The notes beneath the pieces are model-generated. The model was not told the origin of the DNA. It worked only from the letters and a program-made list of their open reading frames with translations, and made no database searches. Position numbers and translations under genes: made by a program. Positions 27,848 through 36,705 of a DNA stretch of 64,000 nucleotides are shown here, in pieces. Position 1 is the first letter of the stretch. Every line of letters begins with the position of its first letter. Source of the stretch: Reyranella sp. (GTDB taxonomy: Bacteria; Pseudomonadota; Alphaproteobacteria; Reyranellales; Reyranellaceae); contig NZ_SCUT01000040.1 in assembly GCF_004297265.1 (NCBI RefSeq), positions 1-64,000 on the forward strand. The letters are read 5' to 3'.

Positions 27848-28762
27848 ATGACCGACAAGAACACACCCGTCGTCGCGTTCGTGGGCCTTGGTTCGATGGG
27901 CCTCGGCATGGCCAAGAACCTGCTGAAGCACGGCCACAAGGTGATCGGCGTCGATCCCAGCGCCGCCGCGCGCGACGCCTTCGTGGCGGCAGGCGGTACG
28001 ACGGCCGCCTCGCCAGCCGAAGCCGCGAAGATCGCCGACGTCGTGGTCCTCGCCGTCGTCAATGCCCAGCAGGTCGAAGCCGTCCTCTATGGCGAGGGGG
28101 GCGCCGTCGCCACGCTTCGCAAGGGCGGCCTCGTCATGCAGTGCGCCACCTGCCCCGCCGCCTTCATCCGCAAGCTCGACGAGCGTCTGGCGACAACCGG
28201 ACACGAGTTGCTCGATGCGCCGATGTCGGGGGGACGGGCGCGTGCCGAATCGGGCGAACTGACCTTCATGTCTTCGGGCAATGCACAGAGCTACGCTGCA
28301 GCGGAGTCGATCCTCTCGGCCACTTCCGCCAAGGTGTTCCGCCTGGGCGACAAGGCCGGCATCGGCTCGTTGGTGAAGACGGTGAACCAGCTCCTGGCTG
28401 GCGTGCATATCGCCACGGCCGCCGAAGCCATGGCGCTCGCCGCCAAGGCCGGAGCGGATACGCGCGCGGTCTATGAAGTGATCTCGGCGAGCGCGGGAAA
28501 TTCCTGGATGTTCGGCAACAGGGTGCCGCACATGCTCGACGACGACTATACGCCGCTGTCGGCCGTCGAGATCTTCGTGAAGGACCTGGGCCTCGTGCTC
28601 GACACCGGCCACGAGCTGCGCCTGCCGCTGCCCCTGGCGGCCGCGGCCCACCAGCTCTTCATCGCGGCCGCGGGCGCCGGTCACGGCAAACTGGATGACG
28701 CCGCCGTCGTCAAGGTCTACGAGGCGGCCGGCGACTTCAAAGTGTCGTCGCCCTCCAGGTAG
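27848..28762 (+). CDS. ltnD: L-threonate dehydrogenase
   Basis: A 304-residue beta-hydroxyacid dehydrogenase with the NAD motif FVGLGSMGLGMA near residue 11, the substrate loop DAPMSGGRARAESGEL and the catalytic-lysine region KTVNQLLAGVHIATAAEAM. LtnD oxidises L-threonate to 2-oxo-tetronate, the entry step of the pathway encoded by the three upstream genes. 3-Hydroxyisobutyrate dehydrogenase is the family alternative, but gene context favours LtnD. Pyruvate kinase follows after 9 bp. Confidence 0.9.
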   Translation: MTDKNTPVVAFVGLGSMGLGMAKNLLKHGHKVIGVDPSAAARDAFVAAGGTTAASPAEAAKIADVVVLAVVNAQQVEAVLYGEGGAVATLRKGGLVMQCATCPAAFIRKLDERLATTGHELLDAPMSGGRARAESGELTFMSSGNAQSYAAAESILSATSAKVFRLGDKAGIGSLVKTVNQLLAGVHIATAAEAMALAAKAGADTRAVYEVISASAGNSWMFGNRVPHMLDDDYTPLSAVEIFVKDLGLVLDTGHELRLPLPLAAAAHQLFIAAAGAGHGKLDDAAVVKVYEAAGDFKVSSPSR

Positions 28763-28771
28763 GCTGGTCCC

Positions 28772-30184
28772 ATGCACCGCAATCGATTCACCAAGATCGT
28801 CGCCACACTCGGCCCTGCTTCCTCGACGCCGGAGCGCCTGCGAATCCTGTTCGAGGCCGGCGCCGATGTCTTCCGGCTGAACTTCAGCCACGGCCAGCAG
28901 GAGGACCATCGCCAGCGGGTCGACCAGCTGCGCGCGCTCGAGAAGGAATACAAGCACCCGATCGCCATCCTGATGGATCTGCAGGGCCCCAAGCTGCGCC
29001 TCGGCACCTTTGCCAAGGGACCGATGGAGCTGAAGAAGGGCCAGAAGCTGCGCTTCGACATGGACGCGACGCCGGGCACGGCCAAGCGCATCCCCCTGCT
29101 CCATCCCGAGATCTTCAAGGCGGCGAAGCCGGACGGCCTTCTCCTGATCGACGACGGCAAGGTCCGCCTGCGCATTGTGGCTCACGACGAAAAGACCATC
29201 GACACCGAGGTCGAGGTCGCGGGCACGATTAGCGATCGCAAGGGCGTCAACCTGCCGAACCTCGTCCTGCCGGTGTCGCCGATGACGCCGAAGGATCACA
29301 AGGACCTGGTGTTCGGCCTGTCGCTCGGCGTCGACTGGGTGGCGCTGTCCTTCGTTCAGCACGCCCACGATATCGCCGAGCTGAAGAAGCTGGTGGCCGG
29401 CCGCGCCGCCGTGATGGCCAAGCTCGAGAAGCCGCAGGCGATCGAGCATCTCGACGAGATCATCGAGCAGAGCGACGGCATCATGGTCGCCCGCGGCGAT
29501 CTCGGCGTCGAGATGCCGCCCGAGGCCGTACCGCCGCTGCAGAAGCGCATCCTGGCCGCCTGCCGCGTGGCCGGCAAACCGACCATCGTGGCGACGCAGA
29601 TGCTGGAGTCGATGATCCATTCGCCGACACCGACGCGCGCCGAAGTCTCCGACGTGGCAACCGCCGTCTATGACGGTACCGACGCCGTCATGCTGTCCGC
29701 CGAATCCGCGTCGGGCGACTACCCCATCGAAGCGGTCACGATCATGGACCGCATCCTGAAGAGCGTCGAAGGCGACCCGCTCTATCGCCGCCTCATGGAC
29801 GCGAGCCGGCGCGAGCCCGAGGCCACGACCGCCGACGCGATCAGCGCCGCGGCACGCCAGTGTGCCCACACGCTTTCGGCCGCCGCTATCGTCACCTACA
29901 CCAACACCGGCTCGACGACCCTGCGGGCGGCGCGCGAACGGCCCGATGTGCGAATCCTCTGCCTGACGCCCAACTTCAACACGGCACGGCGCATGACGCT
30001 CACCTGGGGTGTCCATCCTGTCCGGACCGAGGACGCGCACAACTTCGCCGACATGGTCCAGCGCGCCGTGCGTGTCGCGCGCCAGGAGGAGATCGCGAAG
30101 GAAGGCGAGCGCCTCGTCATCACGGCAGGCGTCCCGTTCGGCACGCCGGGTGCGACCAACATCCTGCGCATCGCCTACGTCTGA
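28772..30184 (+). CDS. pyk: Pyruvate kinase
   Basis: A 470-residue pyruvate kinase, transferring phosphate from phosphoenolpyruvate to ADP. It starts RFTKIVATLGPASSTPE and has the barrel segments VFRLNFSHG and MDLQGPKLRLGT. MVARGDLGVEMPPEAV (metal/phosphate site) and MLESMIHSPTPTRAEVSDVA are also present. It forms the end of a seven-gene run from ttuD; both DHAP (from tetronates) and 2-phosphoglycerate (from glycerate) flow to its substrate. Physical linkage to a catabolic operon suggests co-induction. The C-terminal domain is shorter on effector-site features than E. coli PykF. Confidence 0.94.
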   Translation: MHRNRFTKIVATLGPASSTPERLRILFEAGADVFRLNFSHGQQEDHRQRVDQLRALEKEYKHPIAILMDLQGPKLRLGTFAKGPMELKKGQKLRFDMDATPGTAKRIPLLHPEIFKAAKPDGLLLIDDGKVRLRIVAHDEKTIDTEVEVAGTISDRKGVNLPNLVLPVSPMTPKDHKDLVFGLSLGVDWVALSFVQHAHDIAELKKLVAGRAAVMAKLEKPQAIEHLDEIIEQSDGIMVARGDLGVEMPPEAVPPLQKRILAACRVAGKPTIVATQMLESMIHSPTPTRAEVSDVATAVYDGTDAVMLSAESASGDYPIEAVTIMDRILKSVEGDPLYRRLMDASRREPEATTADAISAAARQCAHTLSAAAIVTYTNTGSTTLRAARERPDVRILCLTPNFNTARRMTLTWGVHPVRTEDAHNFADMVQRAVRVARQEEIAKEGERLVITAGVPFGTPGATNILRIAYV

Positions 30185-30268
30185 CGCGCTGTGCGCGCAT
30201 GATTTTCCGCAAGGGATGATGGCCGTCCCCTCTCCGTAGTGTCTCGTACGAACACAACGAGAGGTTCC

Positions 30269-30412
30269 ATGTCTCGCCGCAATTTCGCCACCGTTGACGC
30301 TCTTCTGATCCTGGCGTGCATCGTCATCTTCGCCGGTGGCGTGCTTGCGCAGGGCGTTGCGTCTTCCACGCCGGCAACGCCTCCCACCCACGCTGCCGGA
30401 GACAGGCCGTGA
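30269..30412 (+). CDS. Small single-helix membrane protein, paralogue 1 (47 aa)
   Basis: 47 codons with GAGAGG just before the ATG. The product has a short basic start (MSRRNF), one transmembrane helix (VDALLILACIVIFAGGVLAQ) and a Pro/Thr-rich tail of about 20 residues on the far side. No known family comes to mind. The helix aligns with those of the next two small genes around a shared Val/Ile-Asp-x-Leu pattern. Its stop overlaps the GTG start of the next gene, so the two are translationally coupled. Confidence 0.6.
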   Translation: MSRRNFATVDALLILACIVIFAGGVLAQGVASSTPATPPTHAAGDRP

Positions 30413-30513
30413 AGCGCCGCCGACTCTCGCTCGGCTGGATCGATTTCCTCGTGATCGCGGCGTCGATTCTCACCTTTGCCGCTGTTGCCGGTGCCACGCT
30501 CGGACACGGCTGA
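30409..30513 (+). CDS. Small single-helix membrane protein, paralogue 2 (34 aa)
   Basis: 34 codons from a GTG that overlaps the previous stop (GTGA). The product is MKRRRLSL followed by GWIDFLVIAASILTFAAVAG and ATLGHG: a basic N-terminus, then one membrane helix. About 13 of 23 helix-region residues match paralogue 3, counted by eye, which argues that this tiny frame is a real gene and not noise. Function unknown. Confidence 0.55.
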   Translation: MKRRRLSLGWIDFLVIAASILTFAAVAGATLGHG

Positions 30514-30618
30514 CACAAACGACCTTGGTGTCGCCTCAGTGCGGTCGCGACGCCGACCGAAATCGGAATCATAAGGCAACCTTCCAGCCCAGCCGAAACA
30601 CCGTTCCCAGAGGCCAAC

Positions 30619-30873
30619 ATGAACCAAGGCCAGAAGAAGAAGCGGGCGATCGCCGTCCCCTATGAACTTCGCAAGTCACGCTTTTCGTGGATCGACCTGC
30701 TCGTGATCGCCGCCGCCCTGATCACGCTCGCGGTCGTCATCGACGCCTCGGTGGGCCGCGCAAAGGCAGCGGCGCCCGCAACGCAGGGGAACCTCATTGC
30801 GCCTGAGGTCAGTCAGCTGCCCGACGATCCTGGACTGCTCAAGGCCCGAATCCGCCTGGTCACGGGACTCTAG
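30619..30873 (+). CDS. Small single-helix membrane protein, paralogue 3 (84 aa)
   Basis: 84 residues: a basic start (MNQGQKKKRA), then the helix WIDLLVIAAALITLAVVIDA at about residues 24-43, then a soluble Ala/Pro-rich tail ending RIRLVTGL. AGAGG lies 6 nt before the ATG. The helix is clearly related to paralogue 2 and more distantly to paralogue 1. It overlaps the stop of the convergent CoA-ligase gene by 4 bp. No family recognised. Confidence 0.6.
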   Translation: MNQGQKKKRAIAVPYELRKSRFSWIDLLVIAAALITLAVVIDASVGRAKAAAPATQGNLIAPEVSQLPDDPGLLKARIRLVTGL

Positions 30874-32159
30874 GTTTTGGGACGCCTGTCGATGACACGG
30901 CGTGCCTTCCCCTGCGACCGCTCGATCGTCCCCGGTACGGCAACCTCGACATAAGCCGAGAGGCCGCACATCCCCTTGAGCCTTCGAGTCAGTTCGGCGC
31001 CTGACTGAAGCCTAGCCCCCTGCTCCTGAACCTGCCGCGCCTCGACGCGCACCAGTAGATCGTCGAGCGCGCCCGTCCTCGTCAGCTCGATGACATAGTG
31101 GCCGCTCAGGGCCGGATCGCGGAGAATCTGTTCCTCGACCTGGCTCGGGAAGAGATTGACGCCGCGTACGATCAGCATGTCGTCGCTGCGCCCCGTGATC
31201 TTGGCCATGCGGCGCATCGCAGTGACCGTCCCGGGCATCAGCCGCGTCAGGTCGCGCGTCCGGTAGCGCACGACGGGCATCGCTTCCTTGGTCAGCGTCG
31301 TGAAGACCAGTTCGCCCGGCTCGCCCTCGGCCACCGGCCGGCCGGTCACGGGATCGACGATCTCGGGATAGAAATGATCCTCCCAGATCGTCGGCCCGTC
31401 CTTCGTCTCCACGAACTCGCAGGCGACGCCCGGCCCCATCACCTCGCTCAGCCCGTAGATGTCGACGGCGTCGATGCCGAGCCGTCGCTCGATTTCGGCG
31501 CGCATCCCCTCGGTCCACGGTTCGGCACCGAAGATACCGATGCGCATCGCCGTGTCGCGCGGATCGACGCCCTGGCGCTCGAATTCGTCGGCGATCGCCA
31601 ACATATAGGACGGCGTCATCAGCACGACGCGCGCGCCGAACTCGCGGATGAGCTGGACCTGCCGCTCGCCGAAGCCGCCGGACATCGGCACCACCGTGCA
31701 GCCCAGCCGCTCCGCGCCGTAATGCGCACCCAGCCCCCCTGTGAAAAGGCCGTAGCCGTAGGCGTTGTGAATGATGTCGCCCGGCCGCGCGCCGCCGGCG
31801 AACAGCGAGCGGGCCATCAGGTCGCCCCAGGTGGCGATGTCTTTTGCCGAATAGCCCACCACAGTCGGGCGGCCGGTGGTACCGCTGGAGGCGTGCAGAC
31901 GCACGCAGCGCTCGCGCGGGATCGCCAGCATGCCGTAGGGATAGGCGTCACGCAGGTCGCCCTTCTCCGTGAAGGGGAAGCGCGCCAGATCGTCGAGGCT
32001 GGCAAGCTGGTCGGGATGAACGCCCGCCGCCTCGCACTTGGCACGATACGGCGCCTGGTTGTCGTAGGCGTGGCGCAACGTCGTGCGCAGCCGGTCGAGC
32101 TGCAGCGCCCGCAGATCGTCGAGCGACAGGCTGAGCTCGGGGAACAGGCTTCCGGTCAT
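30870..32159 (-). CDS. paaK: Phenylacetate-CoA ligase-like AMP-forming enzyme
   Basis: A 429-residue enzyme of the short PaaK class. It has P-loop HASSGTTGRPTVVGYS, NAYGYGLFTGGLGAHYGAER (active-site region), FGAEPWTEGMR, YGLSEVMGPGVACE and the C-terminal TGRSDDMLIVRGVNLFPSQVEE. Such enzymes activate aryl-acetates to CoA thioesters. No other phenylacetate genes are in the window, so the aromatic acid is uncertain. ATG at 32159 overlaps the stop of the DUF2339 gene (ATGA), an unusual partner. Confidence 0.85.
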   Translation of the reverse strand: MTGSLFPELSLSLDDLRALQLDRLRTTLRHAYDNQAPYRAKCEAAGVHPDQLASLDDLARFPFTEKGDLRDAYPYGMLAIPRERCVRLHASSGTTGRPTVVGYSAKDIATWGDLMARSLFAGGARPGDIIHNAYGYGLFTGGLGAHYGAERLGCTVVPMSGGFGERQVQLIREFGARVVLMTPSYMLAIADEFERQGVDPRDTAMRIGIFGAEPWTEGMRAEIERRLGIDAVDIYGLSEVMGPGVACEFVETKDGPTIWEDHFYPEIVDPVTGRPVAEGEPGELVFTTLTKEAMPVVRYRTRDLTRLMPGTVTAMRRMAKITGRSDDMLIVRGVNLFPSQVEEQILRDPALSGHYVIELTRTGALDDLLVRVEARQVQEQGARLQSGAELTRRLKGMCGLSAYVEVAVPGTIERSQGKARRVIDRRPKT

Positions 32160-34786
32160 TTGCTGTCGAATCCGAAACGCCGGTAGGCGTACCCCAGACC
32201 GATCAGGGCGGCTCCGAGGCCGAGGAACGAGAAGACCCGCAGGAGGCCCTGCAGCCCCGCCATGTCGATCAGGAACACCTTGGCGACGACGATGCAGACC
32301 AGCACCATGCCGGCATGGCGAAGCGCCGCCGCCTGCCTCAGGAAGCCAAGCGCCAGCAGGGCCACGCCGAACAGCAGCCAGGCGATCGAGTAGGCGTAGA
32401 GTTCCAGCCCGTGGGCGTCGAAGCCGCGTCTCTCGAAGCCGGGATCGAAGAAGTGGCGCACTTCGAAGGAGACATAGGCGAAGGCCAGGACAGAGGCTGC
32501 CGCTTCGACGAGGAGATCGACCCGCCGGTCGGACTCGACGTCGATCCAGCGGCGCGCCAGGGCTGCCATCGCGGCCGGCGCGGCATAGGCGAGCAGCAGC
32601 CCGTTGAGGATCGGCAGCCGGCCGACATCGGCCGGCTCGAACACGGGATTGGCGACCAGCACCTGGACGATCAGCACCACCGCGACGGCTACGCCGCCGC
32701 TCAGGCGCCACGCCCACAGCGCCACGAGGTCGCCGTCGAGCCGCGCCTTCCAGAGGGCCGCCAGGGCGAAGGCCCCCCAGACCAGCACGTAGAAGGCCCG
32801 CTCCATGAAGCTCGCATCGGGCGTCATCATGGCGGTCGGCTGGAAGAGGCTGCGTACTTCGAGCGTCAGCAGGACGAAGACGAGCAGAGCCGCCGCCGCT
32901 TCGACGGCGCGCACCAGCCGTACGTCGGCGGTCGGGCGCAGGAAGCGCAGCGCCACGACCAGTGCGGCGATGGAGAGGCCGTAGCCCCAGAGCATCCAGT
33001 TGAGGATCGGCGTCAGGCCGATCGGATATTTCAGGATCTCGGGGTTCACGACGAAGCGCACAACGACGATCGCGAGCAGTGGCCAGCAGAGCCGGCGGAG
33101 GGTCACCAGCCCGAGTTGCGCAGAGATGGCGGCGACCGCGGCCAGCTCGACCGCATAGGCGACGGTGATCCATTCGCGATTGAGCTCGAGCGGAATGGCG
33201 GCGCCGATGAAGAAGGTGGCGCCCGCCGCCAGGAAACCCAGGGCTTCGGTGGCTCCCGGCATCGTCCCACGCCAGCGGGTCAGGCGTTCGGCCCCCACCA
33301 GGAACGGTGCCGCAAGGCCCACACTGATCAGGCCCCAGGGAACGCCGGGCGTACCGCGCAGCCCGTACCAGGCGAGCAGGAAGTGAGACAGCGCGGCCGA
33401 CACCGAGAGCGCTGCCCAGAAACCCGGCCGGGCGGCGTTCCAAAGCAGGGCAAAAGCCGCGGCGGCGTACAAGCCACCGAATACCGTCACAAGCCAGCCG
33501 AAGCGGCCATCGTTCCACTCGGAAGGCACGCCGCTCGCCGTCCACCACCAGAGCGCCAGCGCCGCCAGCGACAGGGCCGGGGCGAGGCCGGCGGCGAACT
33601 GGAAACGCGGCGCCCAGCGCGAGAAGGCAAAAATGCCGATCCCGTGCACGGCGAGGGCCAGCCAGCCGGCCGTCTGCTCGCCGCCATCCTGCGCGATGGC
33701 CAGCACGAGCAGGCCGCCCGTGACGGCCAGTGAGGCCCAGACGAGCGCCAGCACGTCCTTCGCCGGGTTCTCACTCTCCTGCAGGCGCCGCCAGGACGCC
33801 CAGACGAAGAGGCCCGCGAGAGCCACCAGGAAGAGTCCGACCCAATGCAGTTCCGGCAGGTCGGGATCGGCCAGCATCCAGATGCAGGTCCACAGCGCCG
33901 AGCCCGCCAGCACGCCCCAACCGAGCATCCACCAGCCGCGGAGCCGGATGACCGTGAGGGTGCCGGCGGCAATGGCCAACAGATAGCCGAACAGGACCGG
34001 CGTGTTGGGTTGCTCGCTACCGATGATCGCGGGACTGAGGAAGCCGCCGACGAAGGCCAGCGCCGCCACGAAGATTCCATGCCGCAGCGAGAGCGTAATG
34101 GCGAACGCGGTCAGGGCCGCCGCGCCGCCCCCGGCCGCGACCTTGGAGATCATGTCGTAGAGCGCCACGGCCGACAGCAGCGATCCGTAGACTGCCGCCA
34201 CACCGGCGGCGGCCAGCGCCTGCGAGACGCGATCGTCGTGCGGCCGCATGCGCTCCGCGCCTGCAATCAGGGCGAAACCGAACAGGGCCGCGAGGACGAC
34301 CCGCACCTCGGGCGAGAGGTACCCCTCCTCGATCGAGTAGCGGACGAGGAAGACGGCCGCGAGGGCCAGCGTGATCGCGCCGACCCAGACGAAGGCGCGG
34401 GCGCCGAGCCGCTGCTCCCATCCGCCCTTCACCGGCTCGACGGTCGGGAGAGCAGGCGGTGGCACGGAAGCCGACTGTGAGGCCGGCAGATCCGCGCCGA
34501 TGACGATCGCCTCGGGCTCGGCTTGGGGCTCCGGAACGAAGGGCGGCGCCGGTGGTGGCGGCACGACCGTCTCGGCCGGTGTTACCGCGAGCGGAGCCGC
34601 TTCGGCGGGTGGTGGAAGCGGTTGTTCGCCAATGGCGGCGATCTGGCGCCGGAGCGCCGCCATTTCGGAGGCGAGCCGCTCGTTCTGCGCGCGCAGGCCG
34701 GAGGTCCGGACCAGCGCCATGATGGCGATCAGCGGCGTACCGAGCGCCCAGGCGATCCCGACGAGGATGAGGAAGATTTCTTCCAC
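32156..34786 (-). CDS. DUF2339 large polytopic membrane protein
   Basis: An 876-residue protein. It has an N-terminal membrane segment, a short coiled stretch (LRAQNERLASEMAALRRQIA), a Pro/Ala-rich linker of about 70 residues and then some two dozen hydrophobic helices to the end. This is the layout of DUF2339 (PF10101), whose function is unknown. WEQRLGARAFVWVGAITLALAAVFLVRYSIEEG is the conserved start of the membrane part. The start is GTG at 34786 with CGGAG 6 nt upstream. It is co-transcribed with the CoA ligase by overlap. Confidence 0.85.
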   Translation of the reverse strand: MEEIFLILVGIAWALGTPLIAIMALVRTSGLRAQNERLASEMAALRRQIAAIGEQPLPPPAEAAPLAVTPAETVVPPPPAPPFVPEPQAEPEAIVIGADLPASQSASVPPPALPTVEPVKGGWEQRLGARAFVWVGAITLALAAVFLVRYSIEEGYLSPEVRVVLAALFGFALIAGAERMRPHDDRVSQALAAAGVAAVYGSLLSAVALYDMISKVAAGGGAAALTAFAITLSLRHGIFVAALAFVGGFLSPAIIGSEQPNTPVLFGYLLAIAAGTLTVIRLRGWWMLGWGVLAGSALWTCIWMLADPDLPELHWVGLFLVALAGLFVWASWRRLQESENPAKDVLALVWASLAVTGGLLVLAIAQDGGEQTAGWLALAVHGIGIFAFSRWAPRFQFAAGLAPALSLAALALWWWTASGVPSEWNDGRFGWLVTVFGGLYAAAAFALLWNAARPGFWAALSVSAALSHFLLAWYGLRGTPGVPWGLISVGLAAPFLVGAERLTRWRGTMPGATEALGFLAAGATFFIGAAIPLELNREWITVAYAVELAAVAAISAQLGLVTLRRLCWPLLAIVVVRFVVNPEILKYPIGLTPILNWMLWGYGLSIAALVVALRFLRPTADVRLVRAVEAAAALLVFVLLTLEVRSLFQPTAMMTPDASFMERAFYVLVWGAFALAALWKARLDGDLVALWAWRLSGGVAVAVVLIVQVLVANPVFEPADVGRLPILNGLLLAYAAPAAMAALARRWIDVESDRRVDLLVEAAASVLAFAYVSFEVRHFFDPGFERRGFDAHGLELYAYSIAWLLFGVALLALGFLRQAAALRHAGMVLVCIVVAKVFLIDMAGLQGLLRVFSFLGLGAALIGLGYAYRRFGFDSK

Positions 34787-34816
34787 GAAGGCTCCGGGAT
34801 CGTCCTGCCCTGCTCT

Positions 34817-36052
34817 TTATTCCGCCGCGACGCGAACGGCTTCGCTCGAGAAGGCCGCGCGGTTGTCGCGGGCGACGAGGCCGCGCTTGACCACCATCCG
34901 GTGGTTCTCCTTGCGTGCGGCGCGCTTGATGTCGGCCAGCGCGTCGCCGTCGCAGAGAACGAAGTCGGCGACGTTGCCTTCCTCGATGCGGCCATGATCG
35001 GCGAGACGCATAAGGTCAGCCGCGCTCGCGGTCGCGAAGAACAGGGAGTCGCGGCTCGAAATGCCGATGTCGCACATGAACTCGAGTTCGCGCGCGTTCT
35101 CGCCGTGGCAATTGTGCGGCGTGCCGGCGTCGGTACCCATCGCGATCCGGCCCCCGGCCGAATAGTACATCTTGGTCGCGGCGATGTGGCGGTCGAACAC
35201 GCGGCGGCTCTTCTCGATCACATAGTCTGGGATCGAGCGGTCACCCTCGTCATATCCCTTGAGGATGTTCTTCACGGCCGCCAGGGTAGGCACCAGCCAG
35301 ACGCCACGCTCCTTCATCTCGCGGCAGCACTCCTCGTCCATGAAGATGCCGTGCTCGATCGAATCGATGCCGCCGCGCACCGCGTTGAGAATGCCGAGCG
35401 CGCCTTGCGCGTGGCTGGCGCAGCATTTGTGAAAGCGATGCGCCTCCGAGATGCCGGCCTTCATTTCCTCGGCGCTGTAATGCGCATCCTCGGGATTGAC
35501 GCCGGCGGTCATCACGCCGCCCGTGGCCATGATCTTCACCAGGTCGGAGCCGGCATGGACCTGCTCGCGCACCGCCTTCACCACCTCGTCGACACCGTCG
35601 GCAACGCGACCGACGCGATTGCCGTGGCCGCCGGTCATGCAGATCATGCGGCCGGCGCAGCGCATGGTCGGGCCGAGGAAACGCCCGGCATTGTAGGCGT
35701 CGCGGATCGCGAACTCGATATAGTCCTTGCCACCGCAGTCGCGTACGGCCGTGACGCCGCCTTCCAGGGTCTGGCGCATGAACTCCATGCCACGCACCGT
35801 GAGCTGGGCCGCGCTCAGGCGGTCCTGGACCGCACCCGGATTGCCCTCGGCGCCCGACAGCGAATGGACATGGCAGTCGATGATGCCGGGAATGAGCGTG
35901 CCGCCCGACGTATCGACGATCTCGCCGGCAAAGCCCTTGAACTCGCCGGCCGGGGCGACCCGCTTGATGCGTCCGCCCTCTTCCAGCACCGCCTGCCCGT
36001 CCTGCACCTTCTCGCCGTCGAAAAGACGACCGCCGACATACAACGTAGCCAT
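34817..36052 (-). CDS. Amidohydrolase, imidazolonepropionase-like
   Basis: A 411-residue metal-dependent hydrolase of the amidohydrolase superfamily. It shows IDCHVH (first metal pair), VKIMATGG (the lysine position), SHAQGALGILNAVRGGIDSI (His) followed by EHG, and AMGTDAGTPHN (Asp). The composite beta-barrel ends wrap both termini, as in prolidase/imidazolonepropionase-like and aryldialkylphosphatase-like members. Many of these cleave acyl-proline or acyl-lysine dipeptides. Substrate unknown. It lies between the DUF2339 gene (30 bp) and the TPR gene on the same strand. Confidence 0.83.
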   Translation of the reverse strand: MATLYVGGRLFDGEKVQDGQAVLEEGGRIKRVAPAGEFKGFAGEIVDTSGGTLIPGIIDCHVHSLSGAEGNPGAVQDRLSAAQLTVRGMEFMRQTLEGGVTAVRDCGGKDYIEFAIRDAYNAGRFLGPTMRCAGRMICMTGGHGNRVGRVADGVDEVVKAVREQVHAGSDLVKIMATGGVMTAGVNPEDAHYSAEEMKAGISEAHRFHKCCASHAQGALGILNAVRGGIDSIEHGIFMDEECCREMKERGVWLVPTLAAVKNILKGYDEGDRSIPDYVIEKSRRVFDRHIAATKMYYSAGGRIAMGTDAGTPHNCHGENARELEFMCDIGISSRDSLFFATASAADLMRLADHGRIEEGNVADFVLCDGDALADIKRAARKENHRMVVKRGLVARDNRAAFSSEAVRVAAE

Positions 36053-36088
36053 GAACGACTCCCGAATTCGAATGTGAGGGACTTTTGC

Positions 36089-36685
36089 CTACGTCGTGGG
36101 CCGGCCGCAACCCAACGGGTCCTCATCGGCGCCATTATCTCCGCCCAACGCCTTCAGGCGCTCGATCTCGCTGTCGATTCCTGCGATGTGCGGGTTCCAC
36201 TTGCGCGCCAGCTCGAAGGCGGCCACCGCGCGCGCGTTCTCGCCCATTTCCGCGCGGATCATGCCTAGCCCGGAATAGGCACCGAAATGACGCGGCTCGC
36301 GTTTAACCGTCTCGCAGATGTCGGCCAGCGAAGCCGGGAAGTTGCCCATCAGCCAGTGCGCCGTCGCGCGCTTGTTCCAGGCCTCCGACAGGCCGGGGGC
36401 AAGGTCGATCAGGCGGGTGAAGGTCTCGATCGAGGCCTTCAGCTCCTGCTGCTGCATCTCGGCAATGCCGCGCATCATCAGCGCGCGGTGGCTCATGTCG
36501 GGGACCATCACCCACTGCTCCCAGATCGCCGCCTCCAGCGACTTGATGGCAGACGGATCGGTGGCGCTCTGCAGCTTGATGAACAGGGTGTCGAGCATGG
36601 TGCCGCTCCCGGCGTCCTGCGCCTGCACGTTGGCCCCGAGCATCAGTCCGATCAAGGCCACAAGGCAAGCGCGAAGAGCGTTCAT
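36089..36685 (-). CDS. Periplasmic TPR-repeat protein
   Basis: A 198-residue protein with a signal peptide (cleavage near VQAQ, residue 23) and three to four TPR units between about 65 and 185 (for example SIETFTRLIDLAPGLSEAWN, then FGAYSGLGMIRAEMGENARA). It ends in an acidic tail. Such proteins act as protein-protein adaptors in the envelope. It is 20 bp downstream of glcF, so it may be part of the same transcript, though a link to glycolate oxidation is not evident. Confidence 0.82.
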   Translation of the reverse strand: MNALRACLVALIGLMLGANVQAQDAGSGTMLDTLFIKLQSATDPSAIKSLEAAIWEQWVMVPDMSHRALMMRGIAEMQQQELKASIETFTRLIDLAPGLSEAWNKRATAHWLMGNFPASLADICETVKREPRHFGAYSGLGMIRAEMGENARAVAAFELARKWNPHIAGIDSEIERLKALGGDNGADEDPLGCGRPTT

Positions 36686-36705
36686 GCCTCCTCCCCGGTC
36701 GGTGG

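Noticed and set aside
27602..30391. A 929-codon open frame on the minus strand
   Set aside because: It lies wholly antisense to otnI, ltnD and pyk, which are certain genes. Its translation is rich in Arg/His/Gly without any domain. It results from the GC-rich codon pattern of the other strand.
30870..33548. An 892-codon frame fusing a long N-terminal part to the PaaK-like ligase
   Set aside because: The extension is out of frame with the DUF2339 gene, which is certain. The ligase starts at 32159.
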